Assembly (NCBI RefSeq): GCF_000424465.1
Contig: NZ_AUJY01000001.1
Coordinates: 535,155-599,154 of the forward strand
Direction of reading: 5' to 3'
From: Butyrivibrio hungatei NK4A153
GTDB taxonomy: Bacteria; Bacillota; Clostridia; Lachnospirales; Lachnospiraceae
DNA: 64,000 bases
Below, in pieces: positions 32,803 through 41,539 of this stretch. The notes beneath the pieces were generated by a model. The model did no database searches. It was not told the origin of the DNA and saw nothing but the letters and a program-made list of their open reading frames with translations. Within the stretch, counting starts at the first letter, position 1. Each line of letters begins with the position of its first letter. Made by a program: the position numbers and the translations under genes.

Positions 32803-34680
32803 TTATCCCTTTTTGTTCTCAAAGCAGACTCCGACACCGTATGATGCGGCTCCGCAGCCAAGACAGCCGTTTCTGCAATTGCTTGATTTATTGCCGGCAA
32901 GCGCATTTTTCCATTCGCGAAGAAGGAAATCTTTAGTGACTCCGCAGTTTAATATATCCCAAGGAAAAACCTCGTCGTCGCCTCTTTCCCTGACTGTATA
33001 GAACATAGGATCAACTCCGCGTTCCTTAAATGTATCCATCCATACGTCGAATTTGAAATATTCTCCCCATGCATCAAAAATACAGCCTTTTTGATAAGCT
33101 TTAAGAATAACGTCGCAAAGCTTTCTGTCTCCTCTTGCAAGAACACCTTCCATCATACTCGCATCAGCTTCGTGCCAGTTGTACTTAATATGCTTCTGGT
33201 TAAGCTGGGACATAATGCCTTTTCTTGTCTTATTTGCCTTTTCAAGGAATTCTTCCTTGGTGTTCATAGGAGCCCACTGGAACGGAGTAAACGGCTTTGG
33301 AACAAAGAAAGACGTACTTGCAACAATATCAATGGTCCTTCCGTTTCTTTTTTCCTTAGGAACGGTATCAAAATACTCGGCAGCGACTTTATTGGCTATC
33401 TCGCCGATTCCGAGTATATCTTCATCGGTTTCTGTCGGAAGTCCAAGCATGAAATAGAGCTTAACTTTGTTCCAACCTCCGAGAAACGCTTCGTGTGAGC
33501 CTCTTAAGATATCTTCTTCTGTAAGACCTTTATTGATAACGTCTCTCATCCTCTGAGTTCCGGCCTCGGGCGCAAATGTAAGACTGCTCTTTTTTACATC
33601 CTGAACCTTACTCATTACATCAAGAGAAAACGCATCGATTCGAAGAGACGGAAGTGAAATGTTTACCTTTCTCTCATTACAGCTCTTTATCAGGAAATCA
33701 ATGAGCTCCGGGAGCTTGGTATAATCACTTGAACTTAATGAACTAAGTGAAATTTCTTCATAACCGGTATTTTTTAATGACTCTATCGCAAGTTTCTTGA
33801 GGTGCTCAACATCTTTTTCCCTAAGTGGCTTGTAAAGCTGTCCCGCCTGGCAGAATCTGCAGCCTCTGATACAGCCTCTCATGATCTCGAGCACAACTCT
33901 GTCCTGAGTTATCTTGATATAAGGAACAACGGGCTTTGTTGGGTAAAAAACATTTGATATTTCTAAACACATTTCTTTTTTAATGGTTTTTGGAATATCA
34001 TCGTATATCGGAAGCATGGACTTTATCGTGCCATCTTCCTTATATTCAACATTATAGAGCCCCGGAACATAGATACCGGGCATCTTTGCGCACGCATGAA
34101 GGAAATCTTCCCTTGAAGTTCCGTCGGCCTTACACTTTTTATAAAAATCAAAGATCTCTCTGTATCTTGTCTCGCCTTCGCCTATATAGAATATGTCAAA
34201 AAAGTCTGCGATAGGCTCGGGATTGTATGTGCACGGGCCTCCGCCTATGACAATCGGATCGTCCCATGTCCTGTCCTTTGCAAGGAGCGGAATCTTTGAA
34301 AGATCCAGAATCTGCAGAATATTTGTGTAACACATCTCATATTGCAAAGTAAATCCAAGGAAGTCAAAATCCTTGATAGGATCCTGAGATTCCAACGCAA
34401 AAAGAGGAATGTCCTCTTTTCTGAGAACCTCATCCATGTCGAGCCACGGCGAATAAACGCGCTCACACCAGACGTCCTCAAAAGAATTGAACATTCCGTA
34501 TAAAATCTGTATTCCCAGATGTGACATACCAATCTCGTAAACATCAGGAAAACACATGGCGAAACGAATATCAACCGCTTTTTTATCCTTTGTAATGCTG
34601 TTGACCTCGTTTCCTATGTATCTCTCAGGTTTTTCGATACTTAAAAGTATGTCATCTGACAGTGCTAAATTGTAATTCAT
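32803..34680 (-). CDS. TIGR03960-type B12-binding-like radical SAM protein
   Basis: 625 residues. The N-terminal region (about 1-200) resembles a B12-binding domain (GMSHLGIQILYG, VIGGGPCTYNPEPIADFFD). The radical-SAM core follows with the cluster motif RGCIRGCRFCQAG (CxxxCxxC), then a C-terminal Cys-rich end (NCRNGCLGCGA) that may bind a second cluster. Substrate unknown. It lies 9 bases after hisIE on the same strand, so the his genes may read into it. Confidence 0.9.
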   Translation of the reverse strand: MNYNLALSDDILLSIEKPERYIGNEVNSITKDKKAVDIRFAMCFPDVYEIGMSHLGIQILYGMFNSFEDVWCERVYSPWLDMDEVLRKEDIPLFALESQDPIKDFDFLGFTLQYEMCYTNILQILDLSKIPLLAKDRTWDDPIVIGGGPCTYNPEPIADFFDIFYIGEGETRYREIFDFYKKCKADGTSREDFLHACAKMPGIYVPGLYNVEYKEDGTIKSMLPIYDDIPKTIKKEMCLEISNVFYPTKPVVPYIKITQDRVVLEIMRGCIRGCRFCQAGQLYKPLREKDVEHLKKLAIESLKNTGYEEISLSSLSSSDYTKLPELIDFLIKSCNERKVNISLPSLRIDAFSLDVMSKVQDVKKSSLTFAPEAGTQRMRDVINKGLTEEDILRGSHEAFLGGWNKVKLYFMLGLPTETDEDILGIGEIANKVAAEYFDTVPKEKRNGRTIDIVASTSFFVPKPFTPFQWAPMNTKEEFLEKANKTRKGIMSQLNQKHIKYNWHEADASMMEGVLARGDRKLCDVILKAYQKGCIFDAWGEYFKFDVWMDTFKERGVDPMFYTVRERGDDEVFPWDILNCGVTKDFLLREWKNALAGNKSSNCRNGCLGCGAASYGVGVCFENKKG

Positions 34681-34689
34681 ATTTTTCCC

Positions 34690-35976
34690 TTATCGTCTTG
34701 ACAGTTCGTCGGTAATATCCTCCCAGCTGACATTTTTTTCAGCCATAAGGACCATCATATGATACAGGAAATCAGAAATTTCGTAAACTATTTCTTTTTC
34801 CTCGGGATTCTTTGAAGCAATAACAATCTCTGTAGCTTCTTCTCCGAGCTTCTTAAGAATCTTGTCCACGCCCTTGTTAAACAGGTAATTTGTATAAGAG
34901 CCCTCTCTGGGATTGACTTTTCTGTCTTTAATAACATCGTAAACGCTGTCGAGAACCTTCTGAGGATTCTTCTCCGTATAGTTCTTGCTTGCAATCTCAT
35001 TAAAGAAACAAGAGTACTTTCCTGTATGACATGCAGCTCCGATCTGCTTAACCTTTGCAAGAATCGTATCGTAATCACAATCTGTGTAAAGAGATTTCAC
35101 ATACTGATAATGTGAGCTCGTCTCGCCTTTTATCCAGAGCTCATTGCGGCTACGGCTGTAATATGTCATCTTACCTGTCTTGATCGTTGTGTTATAAGCT
35201 TCCTCGTTCATATAGGCAACCATAAGCACCTGATCGGTACGGTAATCCTGAACAACAACCGGAACCATTCCGTCTGAATTCTTCTTGAGCTGATCCCATG
35301 AAAATGCGGCTTCAAGTCTGAATACCGGAATTCCCTCGCTCTTGCAGACATCCTTCCAATCATTTATCTTTGCGTAGTTCTTATTTACATAAGTTCCTGT
35401 AACGCCCTGAACTTTTTCATTCTTAAGACTTTCTACAAGGCCGTTGTCATCGCAAGTTTCAAGGAATAATACAACGGGTAAAAGAGAATTCGTCTTAAAC
35501 TTACCTTCATCTCCGATAAATATAAGCTCTGAAGCAAGCTCATCCACATTCTCGATATCATCTGTAATGTCCTGAGGATTGCTGTAGCAAATGCCTATCT
35601 TGTCTTTTCCGAATTTGCTTGAAACTTCTTTAAGGATTTCTCTGTTGCCCTCTTTTGAATAATTAAGAAATGCTTTCTTGCATCCGGCGTATATGAGCTT
35701 CTTGATATCCTCCATGCGCTTAACGTTTCCGGCACCCATTACTTCAACGTCTACAGCTTTGCATATCTTCTGAAGCATATGAAGTGAATCTTCATGGAGT
35801 TTATCGTCTCCCTCAGGTGAAAGATCAAAGACTATGATCTCATCCGCGCCCGCGTCTGAATAAGCCTCAGCAAGGGCTGCAGGGTCTTCGCTGATAACAT
35901 CTGATTTCTTAAAATCCGACCAAGCCTTATTTTCACACAGATAAATGCAGGGAATAAATTTCTTATTGTCATTCAT
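34690..35976 (-). CDS. hisIE: HisF-like / HisI / HisE fusion protein
   Basis: 428 residues from ATG 35976, just after the hisB stop. Residues about 1-210 resemble the HisF/HisA barrel (IPCIYL, AGADEIIVFDL, GAGNVKRMEDIKKLI). The first catalytic Asp of HisF (IPCLDV) is Tyr here and the second half is degenerate, so this part is probably not a cyclase. Residues about 220-330 are HisI, phosphoribosyl-AMP cyclohydrolase, with SRSRNELWIKGETS, DCDYDTIL and ACHTGKYSCFF. The C-terminal part is HisE, phosphoribosyl-ATP pyrophosphatase (KLGEEATEIVIASKN, EISDFLYH). The HisI and HisE activities look intact. Confidence 0.94.
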   Translation of the reverse strand: MNDNKKFIPCIYLCENKAWSDFKKSDVISEDPAALAEAYSDAGADEIIVFDLSPEGDDKLHEDSLHMLQKICKAVDVEVMGAGNVKRMEDIKKLIYAGCKKAFLNYSKEGNREILKEVSSKFGKDKIGICYSNPQDITDDIENVDELASELIFIGDEGKFKTNSLLPVVLFLETCDDNGLVESLKNEKVQGVTGTYVNKNYAKINDWKDVCKSEGIPVFRLEAAFSWDQLKKNSDGMVPVVVQDYRTDQVLMVAYMNEEAYNTTIKTGKMTYYSRSRNELWIKGETSSHYQYVKSLYTDCDYDTILAKVKQIGAACHTGKYSCFFNEIASKNYTEKNPQKVLDSVYDVIKDRKVNPREGSYTNYLFNKGVDKILKKLGEEATEIVIASKNPEEKEIVYEISDFLYHMMVLMAEKNVSWEDITDELSRR

Positions 35977-35980
35977 AATA

Positions 35981-36571
35981 TTAGAGGGCTCCTTTTGTAC
36001 TAAGTACATCTTTTATTCTGGGATCGAAACATGTGGCTTCATCAAGCGACTTGGCAAAAGCCTTGAACATAGCTTCAATCTTGTGGTGTTCGTTATATCC
36101 TGTTATCACTCTGAGGTGAATGTTCATCATCGCAGCATAAGAAACCGCATAGAAAAACTCACTTACAAGCTGTGTATCGAAATCTCCGACCATAGGTGCA
36201 TTAAACTCGGCATCCATAACAAAATAAGGTCTTCCGCAAAGATCCACAGCACTCATTACAAGTGTCTCATCCATAGGAAGGATCTTGCTTCCGTATCTCT
36301 TTATGCCTTTTTTATCACCGATAGCTTCAAGAATCGCCTGTCCAAGCACAATTCCGGTATCCTCAACCGTGTGGTGTCCGTCGACATCAAGGTCGCCTTT
36401 AACCTTCACCGTAAGGTCAAAAAGACCGTGTCTTGCAAATCCTTCGAGCATGTGGTCAAAAAAACCGATTCCTGTTGAAATATCACTCGTACCTGTTCCG
36501 TCAATATTGATGGTAACAGTAATCTGAGTCTCTTTTGTGTTTCGGGTAACACTTGCAATTCTGTTATCCAT
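35981..36571 (-). CDS. hisB: Imidazoleglycerol-phosphate dehydratase
   Basis: 196 residues, monofunctional HisB with the manganese-binding His motifs FFDHMLEGFARH and DGHHTVEDTGI, and the second pair in NIHLRVITGYNEHHKIE. AAGGAG precedes the ATG. Read from a possible promoter in the 183-base gap after hisD, or from the hisZ promoter by read-through. Confidence 0.96.
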   Translation of the reverse strand: MDNRIASVTRNTKETQITVTINIDGTGTSDISTGIGFFDHMLEGFARHGLFDLTVKVKGDLDVDGHHTVEDTGIVLGQAILEAIGDKKGIKRYGSKILPMDETLVMSAVDLCGRPYFVMDAEFNAPMVGDFDTQLVSEFFYAVSYAAMMNIHLRVITGYNEHHKIEAMFKAFAKSLDEATCFDPRIKDVLSTKGAL

Positions 36572-36672
36572 AGCTTGTGTCTCCTTATAGTTAAGTACAA
36601 AATGTTGTTGTTTTTTGAGTACGGAAAACCGTAAACTTGCATTTTATGGACTTTTTAGAAAGTACACTTGCA

Positions 36673-36700
36673 ATTTTAAAACAATTATATACAATTGCAA
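36673..36700 (-). promoter_or_regulatory. Possible internal promoter upstream of hisB
   Basis: Minus strand TTGCAA (36700-36695), a 16-base spacer and TAAAAT (36678-36673). Arms TTGCAATT (36668-36675) and AATTGCAA (36693-36700) form an inverted repeat that spans both hexamers; nearby palindromes TATCGATA and CGATATCG are also present. May be an operator region. Confidence 0.45.
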
Positions 36701-36754
36701 ATATGTATTATCGATATTTACGATATCGTGCAATATAATAACAGCCGCAATAAA

Positions 36755-38044
36755 TCACTCAAATCTGACAGCTATAGAGTTTGCATGTGCTGTAAGTCCT
36801 TCTTCTTTTGCAAAGAGTTCGATATCTTCGTGAACCTTGCAGAGAGCATCTCTCGAATATGAAATGATACTTGTTTTCTTCATAAAATCGTCAACATTTA
36901 AAGGTGAGAAAAATCTTGCAGTTCTGTTTGTCGGAAGAATGTGATTGGGACCTGCAAAATAATCTCCGAGAGGCTCTGAAGAATAAGCGCCCAAGAAAAT
37001 CGCGCCGGCATTCTTGATCTTAGTCATAACCTCATACGGATCCTTTGTAATAATCTCAAGGTGCTCGGATGCAATTGCATTTGCGGCATCCACAGCGGCA
37101 TCCATATCATCCGCAATGAAAATATATCCGTAGTTATCAAGAGATTTCTTGATAATATCCGTTCTTGAAAGCTCTTTTAAAAATCCCTCGATCTCAGCAG
37201 AAACGTCATTTGCAAGCTTCTCTGAAGTTGTAACAAGAATAGCGCTTGCAAGTTCATCGTGCTCTGCCTGTGAAAGAAGATCTGCGGCAACATATCTTGC
37301 ATTTGCGGTCTCATCCGCAACAACCAGGATCTCACTGGGGCCTGCGATGGAATCGATTGAAACGTGCCCAAAGCAAGCTTTCTTTGCAAGAGCAACAAAG
37401 ATATTTCCGGGGCCTGTAATCTTATCAACCTTGGGAATACTCTCTGTTCCAAAGGCCATGGCAGCAATAGCCTGAGCTCCGCCGACCTTGTAAACTTCCG
37501 TAACACCTGCGATATCTGCTGCAACCAAAGTTCCGGGATTTACCTTTCCGTCTTTTCCGGGAGGTGTACACATAACAATTCGCTCAACACCCGCAACCTT
37601 GGCAGGAACAACGTTCATAAGAACGCTTGAAGGATAAGCTGCCTTTCCGCCCGGCACATAAACGCCCGAGATCTCGATGGGAAGGATACGCTGTCCGAGA
37701 ATGCTTCCGTCTTCTCTTGTATCAATCCATGAGTTTCTCTTCTGCTTCTCATGAAATACGCGGATGTTCTCAGCGCTCTTTTTCATAACTTCAACAAACT
37801 TGGGATCAAGTTCTTTATAAGCTTCCTTGATCTCATCCTCTGTAACTCTTATGTTTGAAGCGTTAAGCTCGCTCTTGTCAAATTTAAGAGTGTATTCGAA
37901 AACAGCCTTATCGCCGTTCTTCCTGACATTATCGATTATATCGTTTACAATATTCTCATACTCTGTGTAGCTTCCGGGATTTCTGTTTAAAAGATTTCCG
38001 AGAAGTTCACTCTGAGTCTCTTCTGTAAGTTTTAATGTGCGCAT
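36755..38044 (-). CDS. hisD: Histidinol dehydrogenase
   Basis: 429 residues; NAD-dependent oxidation of L-histidinol to histidine, last step of the pathway. Family motifs visible: GGKAAYPSSVLMNVVPA, VGGAQAIAAMAFGTESIP, KITGPGN and the SEHLEI zinc-site segment, plus FAGPNHILPTNRTARF. Starts 3 bases after hisG. Confidence 0.97.
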   Translation of the reverse strand: MRTLKLTEETQSELLGNLLNRNPGSYTEYENIVNDIIDNVRKNGDKAVFEYTLKFDKSELNASNIRVTEDEIKEAYKELDPKFVEVMKKSAENIRVFHEKQKRNSWIDTREDGSILGQRILPIEISGVYVPGGKAAYPSSVLMNVVPAKVAGVERIVMCTPPGKDGKVNPGTLVAADIAGVTEVYKVGGAQAIAAMAFGTESIPKVDKITGPGNIFVALAKKACFGHVSIDSIAGPSEILVVADETANARYVAADLLSQAEHDELASAILVTTSEKLANDVSAEIEGFLKELSRTDIIKKSLDNYGYIFIADDMDAAVDAANAIASEHLEIITKDPYEVMTKIKNAGAIFLGAYSSEPLGDYFAGPNHILPTNRTARFFSPLNVDDFMKKTSIISYSRDALCKVHEDIELFAKEEGLTAHANSIAVRFE

Positions 38045-38047
38045 ATC

Positions 38048-38698
38048 TTATAAATTCTCCTTCATGGCATTGATGAGCTTTCTGATTCGCTCTGTTTCCA
38101 TCTGCATGCTAACCTGATTGACGATTACCCTTGCGGACAACGGACAGATTTCCTCAAGAACTTCAAGTCCGTTCTCTCTCAGTGTGGAACCCGTCTCAAC
38201 TATATCAACGATAACATCCGAGAGATTAACAATAGGTCCGAGCTCAACAGATCCGTTAAGCTTTATGATATCTACGGTCTGATGCTTTTTATTAAAAAAG
38301 TAATCTTTTGCAATATTGGGATATTTGCTTGCAACGCGGATCATCTCGCGATGTTCCAAAAGGCTTTTTGCATCATGCGGTCCGCACACACACATCCTGC
38401 ACTTTCCGAATCCGAGATCGAGGACTTCATATACGCGTCTGTTCTCTTCAAGGATTGTATCCGCGCCGACAATTCCGATATCGGCGGCTCCGTATTCCAC
38501 ATAAGTCGGCACATCGGGTCCCTTTGCAAGAAAGAACTTAAGACCGAGTTCCTCGTTTGTAAAAATAAGTTTTCTTGTCTTCTTATCAAGAACTTCCTCG
38601 CATTCAATCCCGCATTTATTCAAAAGTTCCATTGTATCTTTTACAAGTCTGCCTTTTCCAAGTGCAAAAGTTAAGTATCTCATGTCTCCTCCGATCAT
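38048..38698 (-). CDS. hisG: ATP phosphoribosyltransferase, short form
   Basis: First enzyme of histidine synthesis. 216 residues, or 211 from the second ATG at 38683, where family homology starts (MRYLTFALGKGRL). The short form lacks the C-terminal regulatory domain and needs HisZ, encoded immediately upstream. The ribosome binding region is duplicated: GGAGG lies 4 bases before both ATG 38698 (overlapping the hisZ stop) and ATG 38683. Also visible: the EYGAADIGIVGADTI segment and the phosphoribosyl-binding region DIVETGSTLREN. Confidence 0.94.
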   Translation of the reverse strand: MIGGDMRYLTFALGKGRLVKDTMELLNKCGIECEEVLDKKTRKLIFTNEELGLKFFLAKGPDVPTYVEYGAADIGIVGADTILEENRRVYEVLDLGFGKCRMCVCGPHDAKSLLEHREMIRVASKYPNIAKDYFFNKKHQTVDIIKLNGSVELGPIVNLSDVIVDIVETGSTLRENGLEVLEEICPLSARVIVNQVSMQMETERIRKLINAMKENL

Positions 38699-39804
38699 TC
38701 TGCCTCCAAAGCAACGTTAGTGCCATTTTGTCTAAGTTCTTTTGCTTTGCTGAGCATTTCTTCAAAATTATCCTCGTTATATGTGATTACAACGCGCTCA
38801 GATTCATGCTCAACTGTAGCATTCTGTCTGTAAAGCGCAGACATAAGATCGTCGATTATGATCGAGAATCCGATTGAAGGAGCATCTGCTCCGTACTTTC
38901 CGAGAAGATTGTCGTATCTTCCGCCTTTTGCAATAGCATCTCCCACGCCGTATGTATACGCAAGGAAGATCACTCCTGTGTAATAATTGAATCTGCTGAG
39001 GATTCCAAGGTCAAAAGAGACATATTTTTCAACACCATAATTGGTAAGAACCCTGTAGAGATCCTTAAGTCTCTTTATCGCATCAAGTGAACGCTTATTG
39101 CTCACTTCGCTCTGTGCCTTATCAAGAGCCTTGTCGGTTCCGATAAATTCAGCGACCTTACCGATAAGACCGCGATACTTCTCCGGAACGTTTCTTTCAC
39201 TCAAAATTCCTTCAACAGCGAAAATATTCTTGTCAATGATCTGCTCTCTGATCTCTTCCTCTGTCTCTGCATCAATTCCGGCTTCTTCGCAGATTCCCTT
39301 GTAATAGTCCGCATCACCGATACTGATCTGGAAGTTTGTAAGTCCCGTGCTCTTAAGAGCCTCTATCAAAAGAGCTATATTCTCGGCATCGGCATAAACT
39401 GATGAATCATTCATAAGCTCAACACCGATATTGTTATTCTCTTTAAGCTTACCCTGAAGACTTGAAGTATTAAGGAAAGTCTTGCCGTTGTAGCAAACTC
39501 TCACAGGCTTTGAATCTTCAAGCATCACCTTTGATGCACATCTTGCAATCGCAGGTGTGAAGTCGGGTCTTAAAACCAATGTATTTCCGTCTTTATCAAA
39601 GAACTTGTAGAGTTCACGTGCGTCGGAAGCATTTATCTCCTCTGCAAAAACATCAAAAAACTCGAATGTAGGTGTGTCGATATCGCTGTAACCATAGCTC
39701 TTTATAACGTTATGAATCTTATTTTCAACGATAAGTCTGTCGCTATATTCACTACCGTAAATATCACGTACTCCGTCGGGAGTATGTAGAAGAACTTTAT
39801 TCAT
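38695..39804 (-). CDS. hisZ: ATP phosphoribosyltransferase regulatory subunit HisZ
   Basis: 369 residues from ATG 39804 (GAGGT upstream), a paralogue of histidyl-tRNA synthetase: TPDGVRDIYGSE, the class II core TPTFEFFDVF and LRPDFTPAIARC. The HisRS motif 3 region is degenerate (FNYYTGVIF, GRYDNLLGKYG). It forms the active HisG-HisZ complex and confers histidine feedback in characterised systems. First gene of the his cluster, with a predicted promoter and a pair of direct repeats in its leader. Confidence 0.95.
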   Translation of the reverse strand: MNKVLLHTPDGVRDIYGSEYSDRLIVENKIHNVIKSYGYSDIDTPTFEFFDVFAEEINASDARELYKFFDKDGNTLVLRPDFTPAIARCASKVMLEDSKPVRVCYNGKTFLNTSSLQGKLKENNNIGVELMNDSSVYADAENIALLIEALKSTGLTNFQISIGDADYYKGICEEAGIDAETEEEIREQIIDKNIFAVEGILSERNVPEKYRGLIGKVAEFIGTDKALDKAQSEVSNKRSLDAIKRLKDLYRVLTNYGVEKYVSFDLGILSRFNYYTGVIFLAYTYGVGDAIAKGGRYDNLLGKYGADAPSIGFSIIIDDLMSALYRQNATVEHESERVVITYNEDNFEEMLSKAKELRQNGTNVALEAE

Positions 39805-39854
39805 AAAAACCTCGCTTAATTTAAATGTCATTTTAAATAAAAATTTTTATATAT

Positions 39855-39902
39855 ACTTTAGCGACGCGCAGTAAAAAAATTTTCACTTTAGTATTGCGCA
39901 GT
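39855..39902. repeat. Direct repeat in the hisZ leader
   Basis: Two copies of ACTTTAG, four variable bases, GCGCAGT lie at 39855-39872 and 39885-39902, exactly 30 bases apart, about three helical turns. They sit between the predicted promoter and the hisZ start, so they could be a DNA operator or elements in the leader RNA. No T-box motif was seen. Confidence 0.8.
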
Positions 39903-39925
39903 GCTAATTAATTACTATACTACAG

Positions 39926-39955
39926 AGTTTAACATCAATTTTATAAAGCTGTCAA
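39926..39955 (-). promoter_or_regulatory. Predicted promoter of the his cluster
   Basis: Minus strand TTGACA (39955-39950), an 18-base spacer and TAAACT (39931-39926). The -10 is imperfect. Transcription would start near 39919, giving a leader of about 115 bases before hisZ. Confidence 0.5.
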
Positions 39956-39964
39956 TCACTTTTG

Positions 39965-40501
39965 TTATCTGGCATCCAAGTCTTTTTGGAGTGCTTCCAG
40001 ATAAGGAATAAGGAGACCATTTTCGCCCGGAGATCTGATCACATAATCTTCGTCAAGTTCCTCGTGCCTGAAACTTTTTCTTCCGCCGTTCTCCGCTCTC
40101 TCCCAGAATTCATACAGCTTTCTGAACGGGAGATAATAAAATTCATTAAGTCCTGTGTAATATACGAGAAAAAAAGCTACTCCTTCCTGCTTTTCAAAGG
40201 TTTTCATGAATTCAACCTGATGAGGATGGATATTTTCAAGAGCAAACGTCTCAGCCGCGCACTCTTTTGCATCAAAACAAACGGGAATTCCCTGCACAAC
40301 ACCTATATAATCGACGGTACTCTTTTGCTCAAAATAAGCAAGCGTGATATGCCTCGTACTCTTATCAATCTTTATAGGCGTGATCGGAGTCGGAATCTTC
40401 TGGATAAGCGCAAGCGAAAGCTCATTGTATCTTTCGTTAGTCCTGTTTATAAGTTCTTCCAAAGTCGAGCCTCGAAGTCCCCTCGATTTCCATGTAGGCA
40501 T
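39965..40501 (-). CDS. recU: Holliday junction resolvase RecU
   Basis: 178 residues. The Bacillota resolvase of the restriction-endonuclease-like fold: VDYIGVVQGIPVCFDAKE carries the metal-binding Asp and the D-x-K catalytic pair, followed by HPHQVEFM. The N-terminal WKSRGLRGSTLEELIN matches the family. RecU usually partners a penicillin-binding protein gene; here it follows a pseudouridine synthase gene instead. Confidence 0.93.
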   Translation of the reverse strand: MPTWKSRGLRGSTLEELINRTNERYNELSLALIQKIPTPITPIKIDKSTRHITLAYFEQKSTVDYIGVVQGIPVCFDAKECAAETFALENIHPHQVEFMKTFEKQEGVAFFLVYYTGLNEFYYLPFRKLYEFWERAENGGRKSFRHEELDEDYVIRSPGENGLLIPYLEALQKDLDAR

Positions 40502-40547
40502 ATTTTTCCCCTTTTATTCAAAGAATCTGCGCAGCAGTGCCTTTTTA

Positions 40548-41531
40548 TCAGTCAAAAAATTTATCGTAAACATCGGGAAGATCAGTCTTAAACTCTCTTC
40601 CCCTGATATTTTCAAATTCATCAGGCATATCATCCGGAAAACATACCCTGTAGCAAAAAAGAAGCTGATGATTAACTCCTTTGTACGTCTTTCCTCCGTA
40701 TTTCACATCGCCTATAAGCGGATGTCCTATACTCGATAAATGCGCCCTTATCTGATGTGGTTTTCCTGTAACAAGCTTAACTTCAAGCATTGTAAGATCC
40801 ACATCTTTGTTATATTTAACCGGAACAATTTCCGTTTCTATATAAGAATATCTGTCATCATGAGGATCGTCCTTTTTTATAAAGACCTTGTTTTTCTTCT
40901 CGTCTTTATAAAGAAATCCCTTCAGATAAATATTCTCAAAAAGATTACCCGAAACTATTGTCCTATAATATTTATCAAGGTTTCTGGTCTTTAGAAGCGC
41001 ATTCATTATCCTTGCGCCCGAAAGCGACTTTGCGCAAATGACGATTCCGCCTGTATTTCGGTCAAGCCTGTTGCATATGGACGGCTTGTAGATATCAAGC
41101 TCTTTTGTCGCTTCGCTGTTCATGGACAAAAGATAATCAATAAGCCAGTCATTTAAACTGATATCTTTAGGAGAACTCTTTTGCGAAAGGAGCCCTACAG
41201 GCTTTGAAGCAAGAAGAATATTGTCATCTTCATAGACAACCTTTACATCCCCGTATTTAGAAAGATCTATCTCTTTTTCAGAATTCTTAGAGCTCTTAAT
41301 AGCGTCAGAATTTCCTTTGAATTTCGCGAATGTTTCATCAGAAAAAAAGATCTTAATAAGATCGTTTTCTCTGAGTTTCTCTGTTCCATCGGCTTTCTTG
41401 CCGTTAAGAGTTATATTCTTTTTACGCAGCATCTTATAGATAAATCCGCTGCCAGCTCCGGGAAGATAACCTTTTAAGAAGCTGTCCAGGCGCTTTCCAG
41501 CCGCATTATTTCCGATTTTAATTTCTTTCAT
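40548..41531 (-). CDS. RluA-family pseudouridine synthase with S4 domain
   Basis: 327 residues. S4 RNA-binding domain at about 10-70 (KRLDSFLKGYLPGA, LNGKKADGTEKL), then the RluA catalytic domain with NRLDRNTGGIV (catalytic Asp) and KPHQIRAHL. Target RNA unknown; it is a paralogue of the gene at 17417-18343. It starts 8 bases after the small membrane-protein gene. Confidence 0.9.
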   Translation of the reverse strand: MKEIKIGNNAAGKRLDSFLKGYLPGAGSGFIYKMLRKKNITLNGKKADGTEKLRENDLIKIFFSDETFAKFKGNSDAIKSSKNSEKEIDLSKYGDVKVVYEDDNILLASKPVGLLSQKSSPKDISLNDWLIDYLLSMNSEATKELDIYKPSICNRLDRNTGGIVICAKSLSGARIMNALLKTRNLDKYYRTIVSGNLFENIYLKGFLYKDEKKNKVFIKKDDPHDDRYSYIETEIVPVKYNKDVDLTMLEVKLVTGKPHQIRAHLSSIGHPLIGDVKYGGKTYKGVNHQLLFCYRVCFPDDMPDEFENIRGREFKTDLPDVYDKFFD

Positions 41532-41539
41532 GATTATCC

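Noticed and set aside
39832..39964. T-box leader for the his operon
   Set aside because: The conserved T-box antiterminator motif (TGGNACCGCG) is absent from the leader; only direct repeats were found.
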